DNA of 64,000 bases from Pedomonas sp051304405. Its GTDB lineage: Bacteria > Pseudomonadota > Alphaproteobacteria > Sphingomonadales > Sphingomonadaceae. Made by a program: the position numbers and the translations under genes. Positions within the stretch are counted from its first letter, which is position 1. The number at the start of each line of letters is the position of its first letter. Of this stretch, positions 20,977 through 28,544 are shown piece after piece. The stretch spans positions 124,001 through 188,000 of the forward strand of contig NZ_JBPPGG010000002.1 in NCBI RefSeq assembly GCF_051304405.1. The letters run 5' to 3'. The notes under the pieces are model-generated. The model was not told the origin of the DNA and did no database searches. It saw only the letters and a program-made list of their open reading frames with translations.

Positions 20977-21015
20977 GAACGCCGGTGAGCGGGCGCTAGG
21001 TCCGCTCCGGCGTTC
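20977..21015 (+). terminator. Hairpin after hup
   Basis: GAACGCCGG (20977-20985) pairs with CCGGCGTTC (21007-21015), with an extra AGCGG/CCGCT helix inside. It begins 12 bp after the hup stop. There is no clear T-run on this strand. Confidence 0.6.
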
Positions 21016-21104
21016 ACCGGTAAAGAAAAAACGGCAAGGGAATGAGAAAGAGGCTGGACAAGCCAGACCTAAACCGCTAATTCCCACGCCGCAGCCGGTG
21101 GTGA

Positions 21105-21179
21105 GGGCGCGTAGCTCAGTGGTAGAGCACTGTGTTCACACCGCAGGGGTCGCAAGTTCAATCCTTGCCGCGCCCACCA
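21105..21179 (+). tRNA. tRNA-Val (CAC)
   Basis: Acceptor GGGCGCG/CGCGCCC, D arm GCTC/GAGC, anticodon loop TTCACAC with anticodon CAC, T arm GCAAG-TTCAATC-CTTGC, and encoded CCA at 21177-21179. Confidence 0.96.
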
Positions 21180-21261
21180 TCCGCTGAAAGTCTTCTGTCA
21201 AAAAGCTACCGGCAGAAACAGATCCATTTCCCGAATACTGACCGCTTCGGCGGTCAACTAT

Positions 21262-21283
21262 AGGCCCCCCCGGGCCTTTTTTT
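21262..21283 (+). terminator. Terminator after tRNA-Val
   Basis: AGGCCC and GGGCCT enclose a CCCC loop and are followed by six more T residues, about 80 bp beyond the tRNA. The next 266 bp up to the chemoreceptor hold no gene that I can see. Confidence 0.8.
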
Positions 21284-21549
21284 CGTTTTGGCGCCGGACT
21301 TTCGCTCCGGCCCTTGTTTCTTCGCGCGGCGGGCGCGGACAGAATCGGGCGACCGTCAAATCCTCTCCGGCCGGGCCGGGGCGGTGGCCGCACCCTGAAA
21401 CCGGACTAGTTCGATCCTCAAAAAAACCGAGAGCTTTCAGCGCCTTGCGGCGTTTTGTCCGGCGTTTGGTTACCGTTCAGTAAGATTGTTTGTCCATGAC
21501 TTGTCGCAGGCGGAAGGCAAAACTGCCCGTCAGGCGATAACCAGGGGGG

Positions 21550-23007
21550 ATGTCAGGCGTGTTTGCGTATTTCAAGATGGCGCTCGATGCAGTCCGAACG
21601 AACATCATGATCGCCGATGCGGACTTCAAGATCATCTACATGAATCCGGCGGTGATGGCGCTGATGAAGGAGGCCGAGGCAGAACTGCGCCAGCAGCTGC
21701 CCCATTTCACGGCCTCGAAGCTCATCGGACAGGACATGGGGGTCTTTCACCGCAACCCGCACTACCAGACCCAGCTTCTGCGGCAGCTGACCGAGCCGCA
21801 TAATGCCATGATCACGATCGGGCCCCGGGTGTTCGACCTGCGGGTCATGCCGCTTGTGGAGGACGGCGAGCGCAAGGGTTTCGTGGTGGAGTGGGCCGAT
21901 GCCCGGGAGCGGTTGCTCAACCTGGACTATGCCGCCCAGATCGCGGCGATCGGCCGGTCGCAGGCCGTCGCGGAATTCTCCGTCGATGGCGTGATTCTCA
22001 AGGCCAACGACAACTTCCTGAACGCGCTCGGCTACACCTGGGAGGAGCTGGAGGGGCGGCACCTGCGCTCCCTGTGGAGCGAGGGGAACGAGTCCGGCGT
22101 CATGGAGGCGTTCTGGCAGGAGCTTCTGGCCGGGCGCTACCAGATGGGCCAGTATCGCCTGACCGGCAAGGACGGCCGCAGTGTGTGGTTCGAGGCCAAT
22201 TACAACCCGATTCCCGACCACAAGGGGAAGGTGGCGAAGATTGTCGTCTTCGCGACGAACGTGACGGCGCAGATCGCGCTGCTCACCGACCTGAAGCGCC
22301 TGATCGACAAGAACTTCGGTGACATCGACGGCGCGATCGACCTGTCGGCGAGCAATGCGTCCACGGCTGCCGCGGCGGCGGAGGAGACCGCCCGCAACGT
22401 GGAGGAGATCGCCACCAGCGCCGAGCAGTTCGCCCTGTCGATTCAGGAAATCTCCCGCAGCATGGCCTTCTCCCTGACGGCGACGGAAGGCGCGGTGGCG
22501 CAGACCGGCGCGGTGGAGCAGAGCACCATGGCCCTCTCCACCGCGGCGCAGGCGATGAACGGCATTGTCGGCATGATCCGCAAGGTGGCCAACCAGATCA
22601 ATCTCCTGGCGCTGAACGCGGCCATCGAGGCGGCGCACGCGGGCGAGGCGGGCAAGGGCTTCGCCGTGGTCGCGCAGGAGGTGAAGGCGCTGGCCAACCA
22701 GGCCTCGCAGGCGACGGAGCAGATCACGGCCGAGATCGGGCGGATTCAGGCCATCTCGGGCGACGTGGTGCAGGCGCTGAACGCCATCACCCAGGCGGTC
22801 GGCACGGTGCGGGAGAACGTGGCCATCACCTCCTCCGCGCTGGAGGAACAGAACGCCATGTCCCAGAACATGTCCGCCAACATGCAGAACGCGGCCGAGG
22901 CGGTGGCGACGGTCTCCGCCAACATCGGCAAGATTTCCTCGGCCATCCGTCTCGCCCGCGAGGCGGCGGAGGGCACCCGCGAGGCGGCGGTGGTGCTGGT
23001 GCGCTGA
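21550..23007 (+). CDS. Soluble methyl-accepting chemotaxis protein with two PAS domains
   Basis: A 485-residue chemoreceptor without membrane segments. Two PAS sensor modules (about residues 5-115 and 135-255; the second has GYTWEELEGRHL and ends in NPIPDHKGKV) precede a signalling coiled coil. The hairpin tip is seen as QINLLALNAAIEAAHAGEAGKGFAVVA split around residues 350-375. A cytoplasmic PAS receptor is expected to sense redox, gas or a small ligand and control CheA; no PAS ligand-binding residue such as a haem His can be assigned. No che or flagellar genes are nearby. It converges on the PEP-CTERM gene. Confidence 0.92.
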   Translation: MSGVFAYFKMALDAVRTNIMIADADFKIIYMNPAVMALMKEAEAELRQQLPHFTASKLIGQDMGVFHRNPHYQTQLLRQLTEPHNAMITIGPRVFDLRVMPLVEDGERKGFVVEWADARERLLNLDYAAQIAAIGRSQAVAEFSVDGVILKANDNFLNALGYTWEELEGRHLRSLWSEGNESGVMEAFWQELLAGRYQMGQYRLTGKDGRSVWFEANYNPIPDHKGKVAKIVVFATNVTAQIALLTDLKRLIDKNFGDIDGAIDLSASNASTAAAAAEETARNVEEIATSAEQFALSIQEISRSMAFSLTATEGAVAQTGAVEQSTMALSTAAQAMNGIVGMIRKVANQINLLALNAAIEAAHAGEAGKGFAVVAQEVKALANQASQATEQITAEIGRIQAISGDVVQALNAITQAVGTVRENVAITSSALEEQNAMSQNMSANMQNAAEAVATVSANIGKISSAIRLAREAAEGTREAAVVLVR

Positions 23008-23025
23008 CCGGAAGGGCCAAAAAAA

Positions 23026-23049
23026 GGGGCGGTCTCGAACGACCGCCCC
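23026..23049 (-). terminator. Terminator of the PEP-CTERM gene
   Basis: GGGGCGGTC and GACCGCCCC form a 9-bp stem around a 6-nt loop. Read on the - strand it is followed by seven T residues, a textbook intrinsic terminator 38 bp after the PEP-CTERM stop. It may also stop the converging chemoreceptor transcript. Confidence 0.9.
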
Positions 23050-23086
23050 GATTGGCCCGTGCGGGCAACCTGGCTCAGGCTCAGGA

Positions 23087-24241
23087 TCAGGCGGCCTCGC
23101 GGCGGCGCAGGAGGCCAAGGCCGGCCAGACCAAGCCCGAGCAGGGCCATGCCGGCCGGTTCCGGGACTTGGGCCGGATCTCGATAGATCACCTGCGCGGA
23201 CGGAAAGTCACCCGACGCCGAAGCGAAGGTGTACCCGCGCGGCAGCACCACGCTGAGGAAGGCCGTGTTGCCGAATTCGGCCAGAATGGAAGTGTTGAGC
23301 GTCGCGGAATCGAGCGCAACCTGGGCGCGCAGGAGCGCTTCCCATTCGAAAACCGTGTCCGCGACGTCGCTCAGGTCAATCTCGAGGACCAGAGAGGCGG
23401 TGATATCGCCCGTCTCGGCGACCGCATAGGTCCAGCCCTCGGTTAGCGCCCAGGACGCCACGATGTCTTCGTTGGAATGCTGGGCCACGCCCGCCTGTCC
23501 CAGCCTCATCGCCGTGCGCTGGGCGTCGAGCGCCAGGAAGGCCTCCAGATAACTGTCGTAACCGCCCCAGGTGGCGCTGTCGGAGGGGTCGAGAGACCCG
23601 ATCTGCTCCACGATGTCGAACGAGCCGGCGCTCCATGCCTGGAGGCTGGCGGTGAAGCCAAAGGCGTTATAGGCGGCGGGAATGAACCCGAACTGGAGGA
23701 AGGTTGAGTCCAGATCCACATCCCCGGATGTCTGGAACGTGCCCGAGACATTCAGTTTCAGCAGCGCCTTCGCGCCCGGGGCAGCAGCACCGGCATCCGC
23801 CAGGCTGATGATGAACGTATCGCCAAACCGGGCCTCGGCTGTTTGCTCATGGGATCGTTCGCCGGGGGCCAGAACCGGGCCTGACAAAGGCTCCCGGTTT
23901 GCGACGAAGGCGGACGCCCGCAGTGCGCCCTCGGCGAGATTGGCGGTGGCAGAGCCGACGAAATCGGCGTCCTGCAACGTGTCTGTGCCACCCCACGTAA
24001 ACGTGCCGGACGAAACAGCGGTTGCACTGGCGACACTCTCATTGGGGCCGCCATACGTGAGGTTCGCGCGGGAACCATAGGTCTGCGCCTGCGCCAGATG
24101 GGTGACCGGTGTGGCAAGAGCCGGAGCGGTGAGGGCGGCGCAAAAGGCAACGGCGGCCGCGAGTGCGGACCCCCGGAGGTTCCTTCCACGTGGCGTTCGT
24201 ACGAATGGAAGTCTTTCGATCGAGGGCCTTTTTGAGGGCAT
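23087..24241 (-). CDS. PEP-CTERM sorting-domain protein, exported
   Basis: A 384-residue secreted protein. It has a long signal peptide (basic RGRNLRGS, then a hydrophobic core ending APALA near residue 43). The C-terminal PEP-CTERM tripartite signal is VPEPAG, the hydrophobic stretch MALLGLGLAGLGLL and the basic end RRREAA, the substrate mark for exosortase (XrtA/EpsH family). The middle is beta-rich, Ala/Ser/Thr-rich and cysteine-poor with no named domain. PEP-CTERM proteins are typically processed at the membrane and linked to extracellular polysaccharide. It has its own sigma-54-like promoter and terminator, so it is monocistronic. Confidence 0.93.
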   Translation of the reverse strand: MPSKRPSIERLPFVRTPRGRNLRGSALAAAVAFCAALTAPALATPVTHLAQAQTYGSRANLTYGGPNESVASATAVSSGTFTWGGTDTLQDADFVGSATANLAEGALRASAFVANREPLSGPVLAPGERSHEQTAEARFGDTFIISLADAGAAAPGAKALLKLNVSGTFQTSGDVDLDSTFLQFGFIPAAYNAFGFTASLQAWSAGSFDIVEQIGSLDPSDSATWGGYDSYLEAFLALDAQRTAMRLGQAGVAQHSNEDIVASWALTEGWTYAVAETGDITASLVLEIDLSDVADTVFEWEALLRAQVALDSATLNTSILAEFGNTAFLSVVLPRGYTFASASGDFPSAQVIYRDPAQVPEPAGMALLGLGLAGLGLLRRREAA

Positions 24242-24285
24242 GGCATCTCTCCCCGGTTGTCGGAAAAGGCGTGACGCGCTTTCGA

Positions 24286-24301
24286 GGCAAGACCCATGCC
24301 A
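24286..24301 (-). promoter_or_regulatory. Sigma-54-type (-24/-12) promoter of the PEP-CTERM gene
   Basis: On the - strand TGGCATGGGTCTTGCC fits the RpoN consensus TGGCACGnnnnTTGCw: GG and GC are exactly 10 bp apart, with one change (C to T) in the -24 box and a final C. It lies 45-60 bp upstream of the ATG, giving a start site near 24275. In other bacteria PEP-CTERM genes are controlled by RpoN and PrsR, which agrees with this placement. Confidence 0.72.
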
Positions 24302-24410
24302 GTTGGAATTATAATAGTAGTAGCAATTAGTTATAATATTTTAATATATCCTAACGAAATTATTTGTAAAAATTTCCAACAACCTATCCAGGTAGGAAAA
24401 AAAAGTTGCG
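24302..24410 (-). promoter_or_regulatory. AT-rich upstream region with candidate enhancer palindrome
   Basis: About 110 bp of strikingly AT-rich DNA in a GC-rich genome lies immediately upstream of the -24 box. At its far end CCTATCCAGGTAGG (24383-24396) is a 14-bp palindrome with one mismatched pair, about 85-95 bp from the -24 element, a usual distance for an RpoN activator site. The AT-rich DNA between them could supply bending. The remaining 24411-24581 stretch shows no gene. Confidence 0.45.
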
Positions 24411-24581
24411 CGATGTGCCTCGGTGCCCCCGCGCGGGACGCGCGTCGGGGCAGGGCGGCGGATGCGGGATGCTTTGGAGACCCGTCCGCCAAAGGGCCGA
24501 TGCGCATGCCCCTCTGCTCCGCATTCGGGAAATAGCGCTTGACCGCCAAGCCGCGCAGAAACTAAGGGAGGCGACGCGCAG

Positions 24582-24657
24582 GGGCGGTTAGCTCAGTTGG
24601 TAGAGCATCTCGCTTACACCGAGAGGGTCGGCGGTTCGAGCCCGTCACCGCCCACCA
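24582..24657 (+). tRNA. tRNA-Val (TAC)
   Basis: Acceptor GGGCGGT/ACCGCCC, anticodon stem TCTCG/CGAGA with loop CTTACAC (anticodon TAC), T loop TTCGAGC, and encoded CCA at 24655-24657. This is the second valine tRNA of the window, with a different anticodon. Confidence 0.97.
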
Positions 24658-24910
24658 GCGCGGCCGGCGCAGCCGGCGTGGCAACGCAGCCGGCGAGGCC
24701 GGTCTTTCCGCCCGGCGACGTTCGCTCTCCCGTATTCCGGTTCTTCCCGTTTCCGGCCCTCCCGATTCCAGAGCCATCGCGTCCGCAACCGGGCCTCCCG
24801 GTGGAACCGGCTGATTCCCCACGGGTTCATCGGCAGGAGGGGCACGCTGCCGCGCCTCGCCCGAGGGGGCGGCCGTCTGCCCCCTCGCATCCAACGGGAG
24901 GGGAGGCCAG

Positions 24911-25948
24911 GTGCCGGATCTTGAGGGCGATACGCGGTTCCTCCGGCGCCTGCTCATCACCATCGCCGTGCTTCTTCTCGTGCTGGCGCTCTGGCAACTC
25001 CTTCATCTCGTCATGCTGGTCGTGGGCGCAGTGCTGCTGGCGGTGCTGCTGATGGCGCTGGCGCGCCCGCTCGGCCGCTGGCTCAGGCTGCGCGAAGGCG
25101 GGGCGCTGGCCCTGTCGGGGCTCATCGTCATCACCCTCATCGGCGGCGGCTTCTGGCTGTTCGGCGCGGAGGTTTCGGCGCAGGTCTCGGCCCTGCTGGA
25201 CACCCTGCCGCAATCCTGGGACGTGCTGGAGACGCGGCTGAGCCAGTCCCCCCTCGGGCGGCAGATGATGGCGCGGCTCGGGGGCGAGCTGCTGTCGCTG
25301 ACGGGCGTCATCGGCGATGTCAGCCGCTTCGTGCTGTCCCTGAGCAGTGCGCTCACGGACGTGTTCATCATCGTGGTCGGGGGCATCTACTTCGCCGCCC
25401 AGCCGGACCTCTACCGGCGGGGCGTGCTGGCGCTGCTGCCCCGGGGGCGACGCGCCCTTGCGGAGGAAACCCTGACGGAGATGGGCACGGCCCTCCAGCG
25501 CTGGCTGGTGGCCAAGCTGATCGCCATGATCATCATCGGGGTGCTGACGGTCATGGGGCTGTCGGTCATCGGCGTGCCGTCGGCGCTGGCGCTCGGCCTG
25601 TTCGCCGGGCTCGCCGAGTTCGTGCCGCTGGTGGGGCCCATCATCGCCGCCATTCCCGCCCTGATCGTGGCGCTGGGCCAGAGCTACCAGCTGGCGCTGT
25701 GGACGTTGGCGCTGTACCTCGCCGTCCAGCAGCTGGAGAGCAACATCATCACGCCGCTGGTCCAGCAACACGCCATCTCCCTGCCGCCGGCGGTAACCCT
25801 GTTCGCCGTGATCGCGGCGGGCCTGCTGTTCGGGCCGATCGGCGTGCTGTTCTCGGGGCCGCTCACCGTGCTCGCCTTCGTCGCCTGCCGGATCCTCTAT
25901 GTGCGCGAGACGCTGGGTCCGCGCGACCAGACGCCGGGCGCGCCCTGA
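24911..25948 (+). CDS. AI-2E family (PerM/DUF20) transporter
   Basis: A 345-residue inner-membrane protein starting at GTG or TTG-type codon 24911 after AACGGGAGGGGAGG. It has two N-terminal helices, a soluble segment (about 85-150) and then a cluster of helices containing GLFAGLAEFVPLVGPIIAAIPA, a family signature in two parts. Members have been proposed to export autoinducer-2 or other solutes, or to act as antiporters, so the substrate is open. It is followed about 110 bp later by a DUF599 gene on the same strand. Confidence 0.9.
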   Translation: MPDLEGDTRFLRRLLITIAVLLLVLALWQLLHLVMLVVGAVLLAVLLMALARPLGRWLRLREGGALALSGLIVITLIGGGFWLFGAEVSAQVSALLDTLPQSWDVLETRLSQSPLGRQMMARLGGELLSLTGVIGDVSRFVLSLSSALTDVFIIVVGGIYFAAQPDLYRRGVLALLPRGRRALAEETLTEMGTALQRWLVAKLIAMIIIGVLTVMGLSVIGVPSALALGLFAGLAEFVPLVGPIIAAIPALIVALGQSYQLALWTLALYLAVQQLESNIITPLVQQHAISLPPAVTLFAVIAAGLLFGPIGVLFSGPLTVLAFVACRILYVRETLGPRDQTPGAP

Positions 25949-26062
25949 CCCGGGAGCGGGCGGGAGAGGGGGCGGGCTCGCTTTGCCCTCTGGCGGGGCG
26001 GCCGGCTTCATGTCTATGTTTGATTCGGGTTTGCATCGGGTTTTGCAGGGAGAGCCGCGTCC

Positions 26063-26809
26063 GTGTCCCCGTTCGATTTCGTTGCCCTGGTTGTTCTGAT
26101 CCTTGCCTGGCTGTTCTACGAGCGGATGCTCCCCACCCTGGTGGGGAAGCGCGGGGCACTCAACGCCCATATGGTCAAGATCAGGCGGCTGTGGATGTTG
26201 CAGGTGGCCAATCGGCCCGTCCGCATCGCCGACGGCCAGTTCATCGGCCACACGCTCAACTCGGCAACCTTCTTCGGCTCGGCGAACCTCATCGTCATGG
26301 CGGCGGTGATCGGCGTCATCTTCGGGGGAGACTCGGCCTACCGCAGCGTGGCGGGGCTCCGGTTCATGCAGGCGGGCAGCCACTGGCTGTTCGAGGTCAA
26401 GCTGATGCTGGTGGTGGTCATCCTGTCGCGGGGCCTGCTGGACTTCGTCTGGTCGATTCGCCAGCTCAACTACTGCCTCGCCACGATCGGCGCCATGCCG
26501 GACCACCAGTCCGACGAGCGGCGCCGCGCCTGGGGCGAGGCGATCGGCGACCTCATCAACCCGGCCATGAGCACCTTCAGCCGGGGCGTGCGCGGCTACT
26601 ACTTCGCGCTCGCGGCGGCGGCGTGGATGATGGGGCCGACCGCGCTGCTGCTGGCGACCCTCGGCTCGGTGAGCCTCCTTGCCTGGCGGCAGTCGCACTC
26701 GGGCGCGGCGGCGGGCGTGCGCAAGGTGTGGGCGCTGGTGGAGGAGTCCATGGCCGACGAAGCGCAGGCGGCCACCAGGGCGGCTGAAGACAGCCCCCCG
26801 ACACACTGA
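26063..26809 (+). CDS. DUF599 family membrane protein
   Basis: A 248-residue protein with an N-terminal membrane helix (residues 4-20, FDFVALVVLILAWLFYE) and three further hydrophobic segments near 72-92, 115-135 and 185-215. The block NSATFFGSANLIVMAA and the RRAWGEAIGDLINPA region are typical of DUF599. The function of the family is unknown. The gene starts with GTG 26063 after a GCAGGGAGAG site. Confidence 0.88.
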   Translation: MSPFDFVALVVLILAWLFYERMLPTLVGKRGALNAHMVKIRRLWMLQVANRPVRIADGQFIGHTLNSATFFGSANLIVMAAVIGVIFGGDSAYRSVAGLRFMQAGSHWLFEVKLMLVVVILSRGLLDFVWSIRQLNYCLATIGAMPDHQSDERRRAWGEAIGDLINPAMSTFSRGVRGYYFALAAAAWMMGPTALLLATLGSVSLLAWRQSHSGAAAGVRKVWALVEESMADEAQAATRAAEDSPPTH

Positions 26810-26898
26810 AGCCGGGGCAATTGCCAGGGGCGGCCCCGAACGGCTAGGCTTCCGGGACCGCAGAGGGCCCGGCAGGGCGGGCCGAAAGGGAGGAACAC

Positions 26899-27198
26899 AT
26901 GGCGATTGACGGCCGCTGGACCGTGACGGTCAGCTCCCCCATGGGGCCGCTGGAAACCGAACTGGAGGTGACGAGCAACGGTGGCACGCTCACCGGCACC
27001 CAGAAGGCGTCGGGAGACGAGCGCCAGATCTACAACGGCACCGCGAACGGCAACGAGGTCTCCTGGTCGGTGGACATCAGCCAGCCGATCCCCGCGACCC
27101 TGACCTTTACCGGCTCGGTCGAGGGCGACACGCTTCAGGGCAGCGTGCAGGCCGGCATGTTCGGCGCGTTCCCCTTCAGCGGCAGCCGGATCGGCTGA
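26899..27198 (+). CDS. Small conserved-type protein, function unknown
   Basis: A 99-residue, acidic, Thr/Gly-rich protein without signal peptide or membrane segment. It reads as alternating beta strands (WTVTVSSPMGPLETELEV, GGTLTGTQ, LTFTGSVEGDTLQGSV), a pattern seen in small lipocalin-like or beta-barrel proteins that are often left hypothetical. A strong AAAGGGAGGA ribosome site precedes ATG 26899, which supports expression. It stands alone between the DUF599 gene and the EF-hand gene. Confidence 0.78.
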   Translation: MAIDGRWTVTVSSPMGPLETELEVTSNGGTLTGTQKASGDERQIYNGTANGNEVSWSVDISQPIPATLTFTGSVEGDTLQGSVQAGMFGAFPFSGSRIG

Positions 27199-27314
27199 GA
27201 CCGGCCAGACTGCGCTTTCACAGCAAGGCAGAACAGACAGGGCGGCGGCCCCCAAGGGGCTGTCGCCCTTTTTGCAGAACTCGTCGACGTCAGGCCCCAA
27301 ACCCGCAGAAAACC

Positions 27315-27341
27315 GGAACTTGCCACGAACGGTGGCGTTCC
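27315..27341 (+). promoter_or_regulatory. EcfG-like general-stress promoter motif within an inverted repeat
   Basis: GGAAC (27315-27319), 16 bp and CGTT (27336-27339) match the alphaproteobacterial EcfG consensus. The same bases form an inverted repeat: GGAAC-TT-GCCAC against GTGGC-GTTCC. It lies about 135 bp upstream of the EF-hand gene, leaving a long leader, so it could alternatively be a structural element. Confidence 0.4.
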
Positions 27342-27473
27342 AGAAGCACCCTTGAGACACCATATCCGGCGCGTCCGGCAAGGGTCGGCTGTTCGTGCCG
27401 GCGGGCGAATCGATCGCCCCCGCGGCACGTCGCCCGCGTTCATGTTCCGAACCTTCAGCACAGGGTGACTTCT

Positions 27474-28109
27474 ATGATCCGCAAATCTTTCTGTATGGCC
27501 GCTGTTGCACTTCTTTGCGGGACCAGCGCCATTGCCCAGACCACCGGCGGAACCGGAAGCGGTACCGGCAGCAGCATGGGCGGTCAAAGCGGTTCTTCCT
27601 CCTCCCAGCAGCCGGGCGGCTCGCCCGGCTCGATGGGCACCATGCCGGAACAACAGGGCACCATGGGCGGCGAGCCGGGCCAGAGCGGCACCATGGGCGG
27701 TGAGGCGGGCCAGAGCGGCACCATGGGCGGTGAGGCGGGCCAGAGCGGCACCATGGGGCAGGAAGGCCAGAGCGGCACCATGGGCGGCCAGGAGAGCGAG
27801 AGCGGCACCATGGGCAGCCAGCAGGATCGGAGCGCCATGCAGGGCCAGATGTCGGAGAATTTCGCCGCCTTCGATCAGGACAAGGACGGCGCTCTCGACC
27901 GGACGGAATTTGCCCGCGCGCTTCAGGTCCAGAGCGCATCGCCCGCCGCTGGCGGCGAGAGCCGTGCGGCGACCGGACAGTTGCCGAAGGGCGACCGGGC
28001 CATTTCGCCGCTGAACAGGTCCAGCATGGAGTTCCAGCGCGCCGACACCAACGGCGACGGCAAGGTCTCCCCGGAGGAGTTCTCCAACTTCTCGCCCGAG
28101 CAGCAATAG
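27474..28109 (+). CDS. Secreted EF-hand protein with Met/Gly/Ser repeats
   Basis: A 211-residue exported protein. MIRKSFCMAAVALLCGTSAIAQ is a signal peptide in form (residues 1-22). Residues 25-120 are Gly/Ser/Gln-rich with five to six copies of a GQSGTMGGE-type decapeptide encoded by near-identical 30-bp units. Two EF-hand loops follow: Asp134-Glu145 (DQDKDGALDRTE) and Asp191-Glu202 (DTNGDGKVSPEE), both with acidic residues at positions 1, 3, 5 and 12. Calcium binding in the periplasm or outside is likely; the role is unknown. ATG 27474 is preferred over GTG 27465. Confidence 0.88.
   Translation: MIRKSFCMAAVALLCGTSAIAQTTGGTGSGTGSSMGGQSGSSSSQQPGGSPGSMGTMPEQQGTMGGEPGQSGTMGGEAGQSGTMGGEAGQSGTMGQEGQSGTMGGQESESGTMGSQQDRSAMQGQMSENFAAFDQDKDGALDRTEFARALQVQSASPAAGGESRAATGQLPKGDRAISPLNRSSMEFQRADTNGDGKVSPEEFSNFSPEQQ
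27650..27810 (+). repeat. 30-bp in-frame coding repeats in the EF-hand gene
   Basis: Units of the form GGCCAGAGCGGCACCATGGG plus GCGGTGAGGC recur directly about four to five times, encoding G-Q-S-G-T-M-G-G-E-A. The first copies are almost identical and the later ones shortened, suggesting recent slippage. Confidence 0.88.
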
Positions 28110-28347
28110 ACCAGAGCCCCGGCGCCCGCGCCGGAGGCGAACGGCCCGTCCGGAGGGCGGGCGCGGCGCATGTGCGGAAGGACGGTTCGGGGCCGCCCGC
28201 ACGTCGGCGGGCGGTCGCCCGGGCTCTTGCCCGGCACGCGCGGGACGGCGCCCGGCGCGCACCGCGTCGTGGGGCAAGACGCGCTGCGGGGTGAGACCGG
28301 TCAGGGCCGGCGTTCGGTCAGTTCGGTCAGGAAATGTTCGGGAAGGT

Positions 28348-28423
28348 TGGTGAGCCCAGATGGATTCGAACCATCGACCTACTGATTAAAAGTCAGTTGC
28401 TCTACCGACTGAGCTATGGGCTC
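28348..28423 (-). tRNA. tRNA-Lys (TTT)
   Basis: On the - strand acceptor GAGCCCA/TGGGCTC, D arm GCTC/GAGC, anticodon stem ACTGA/TCAGT with loop CTTTTAA (anticodon TTT), T loop TTCGAAT, discriminator A and encoded CCA. Confidence 0.97.
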
Positions 28424-28544
28424 CCTCGCGGAGTGCGCGGAACATAGGGAGAGGCTGCGCCCGGGTCAACCGTCGGATTGAGCAAAATATCCCTTGCGCA
28501 TCGGGCGGCCGTGCGTCCGCCAGCGTGCCGTTGCACGGGGCGCG

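Noticed and set aside
24302..24657. Element integrated at tRNA-Val (24582)
   Set aside because: The AT-rich block ends about 170 bp before the tRNA, and I found no repeated tRNA 3' end or integrase.
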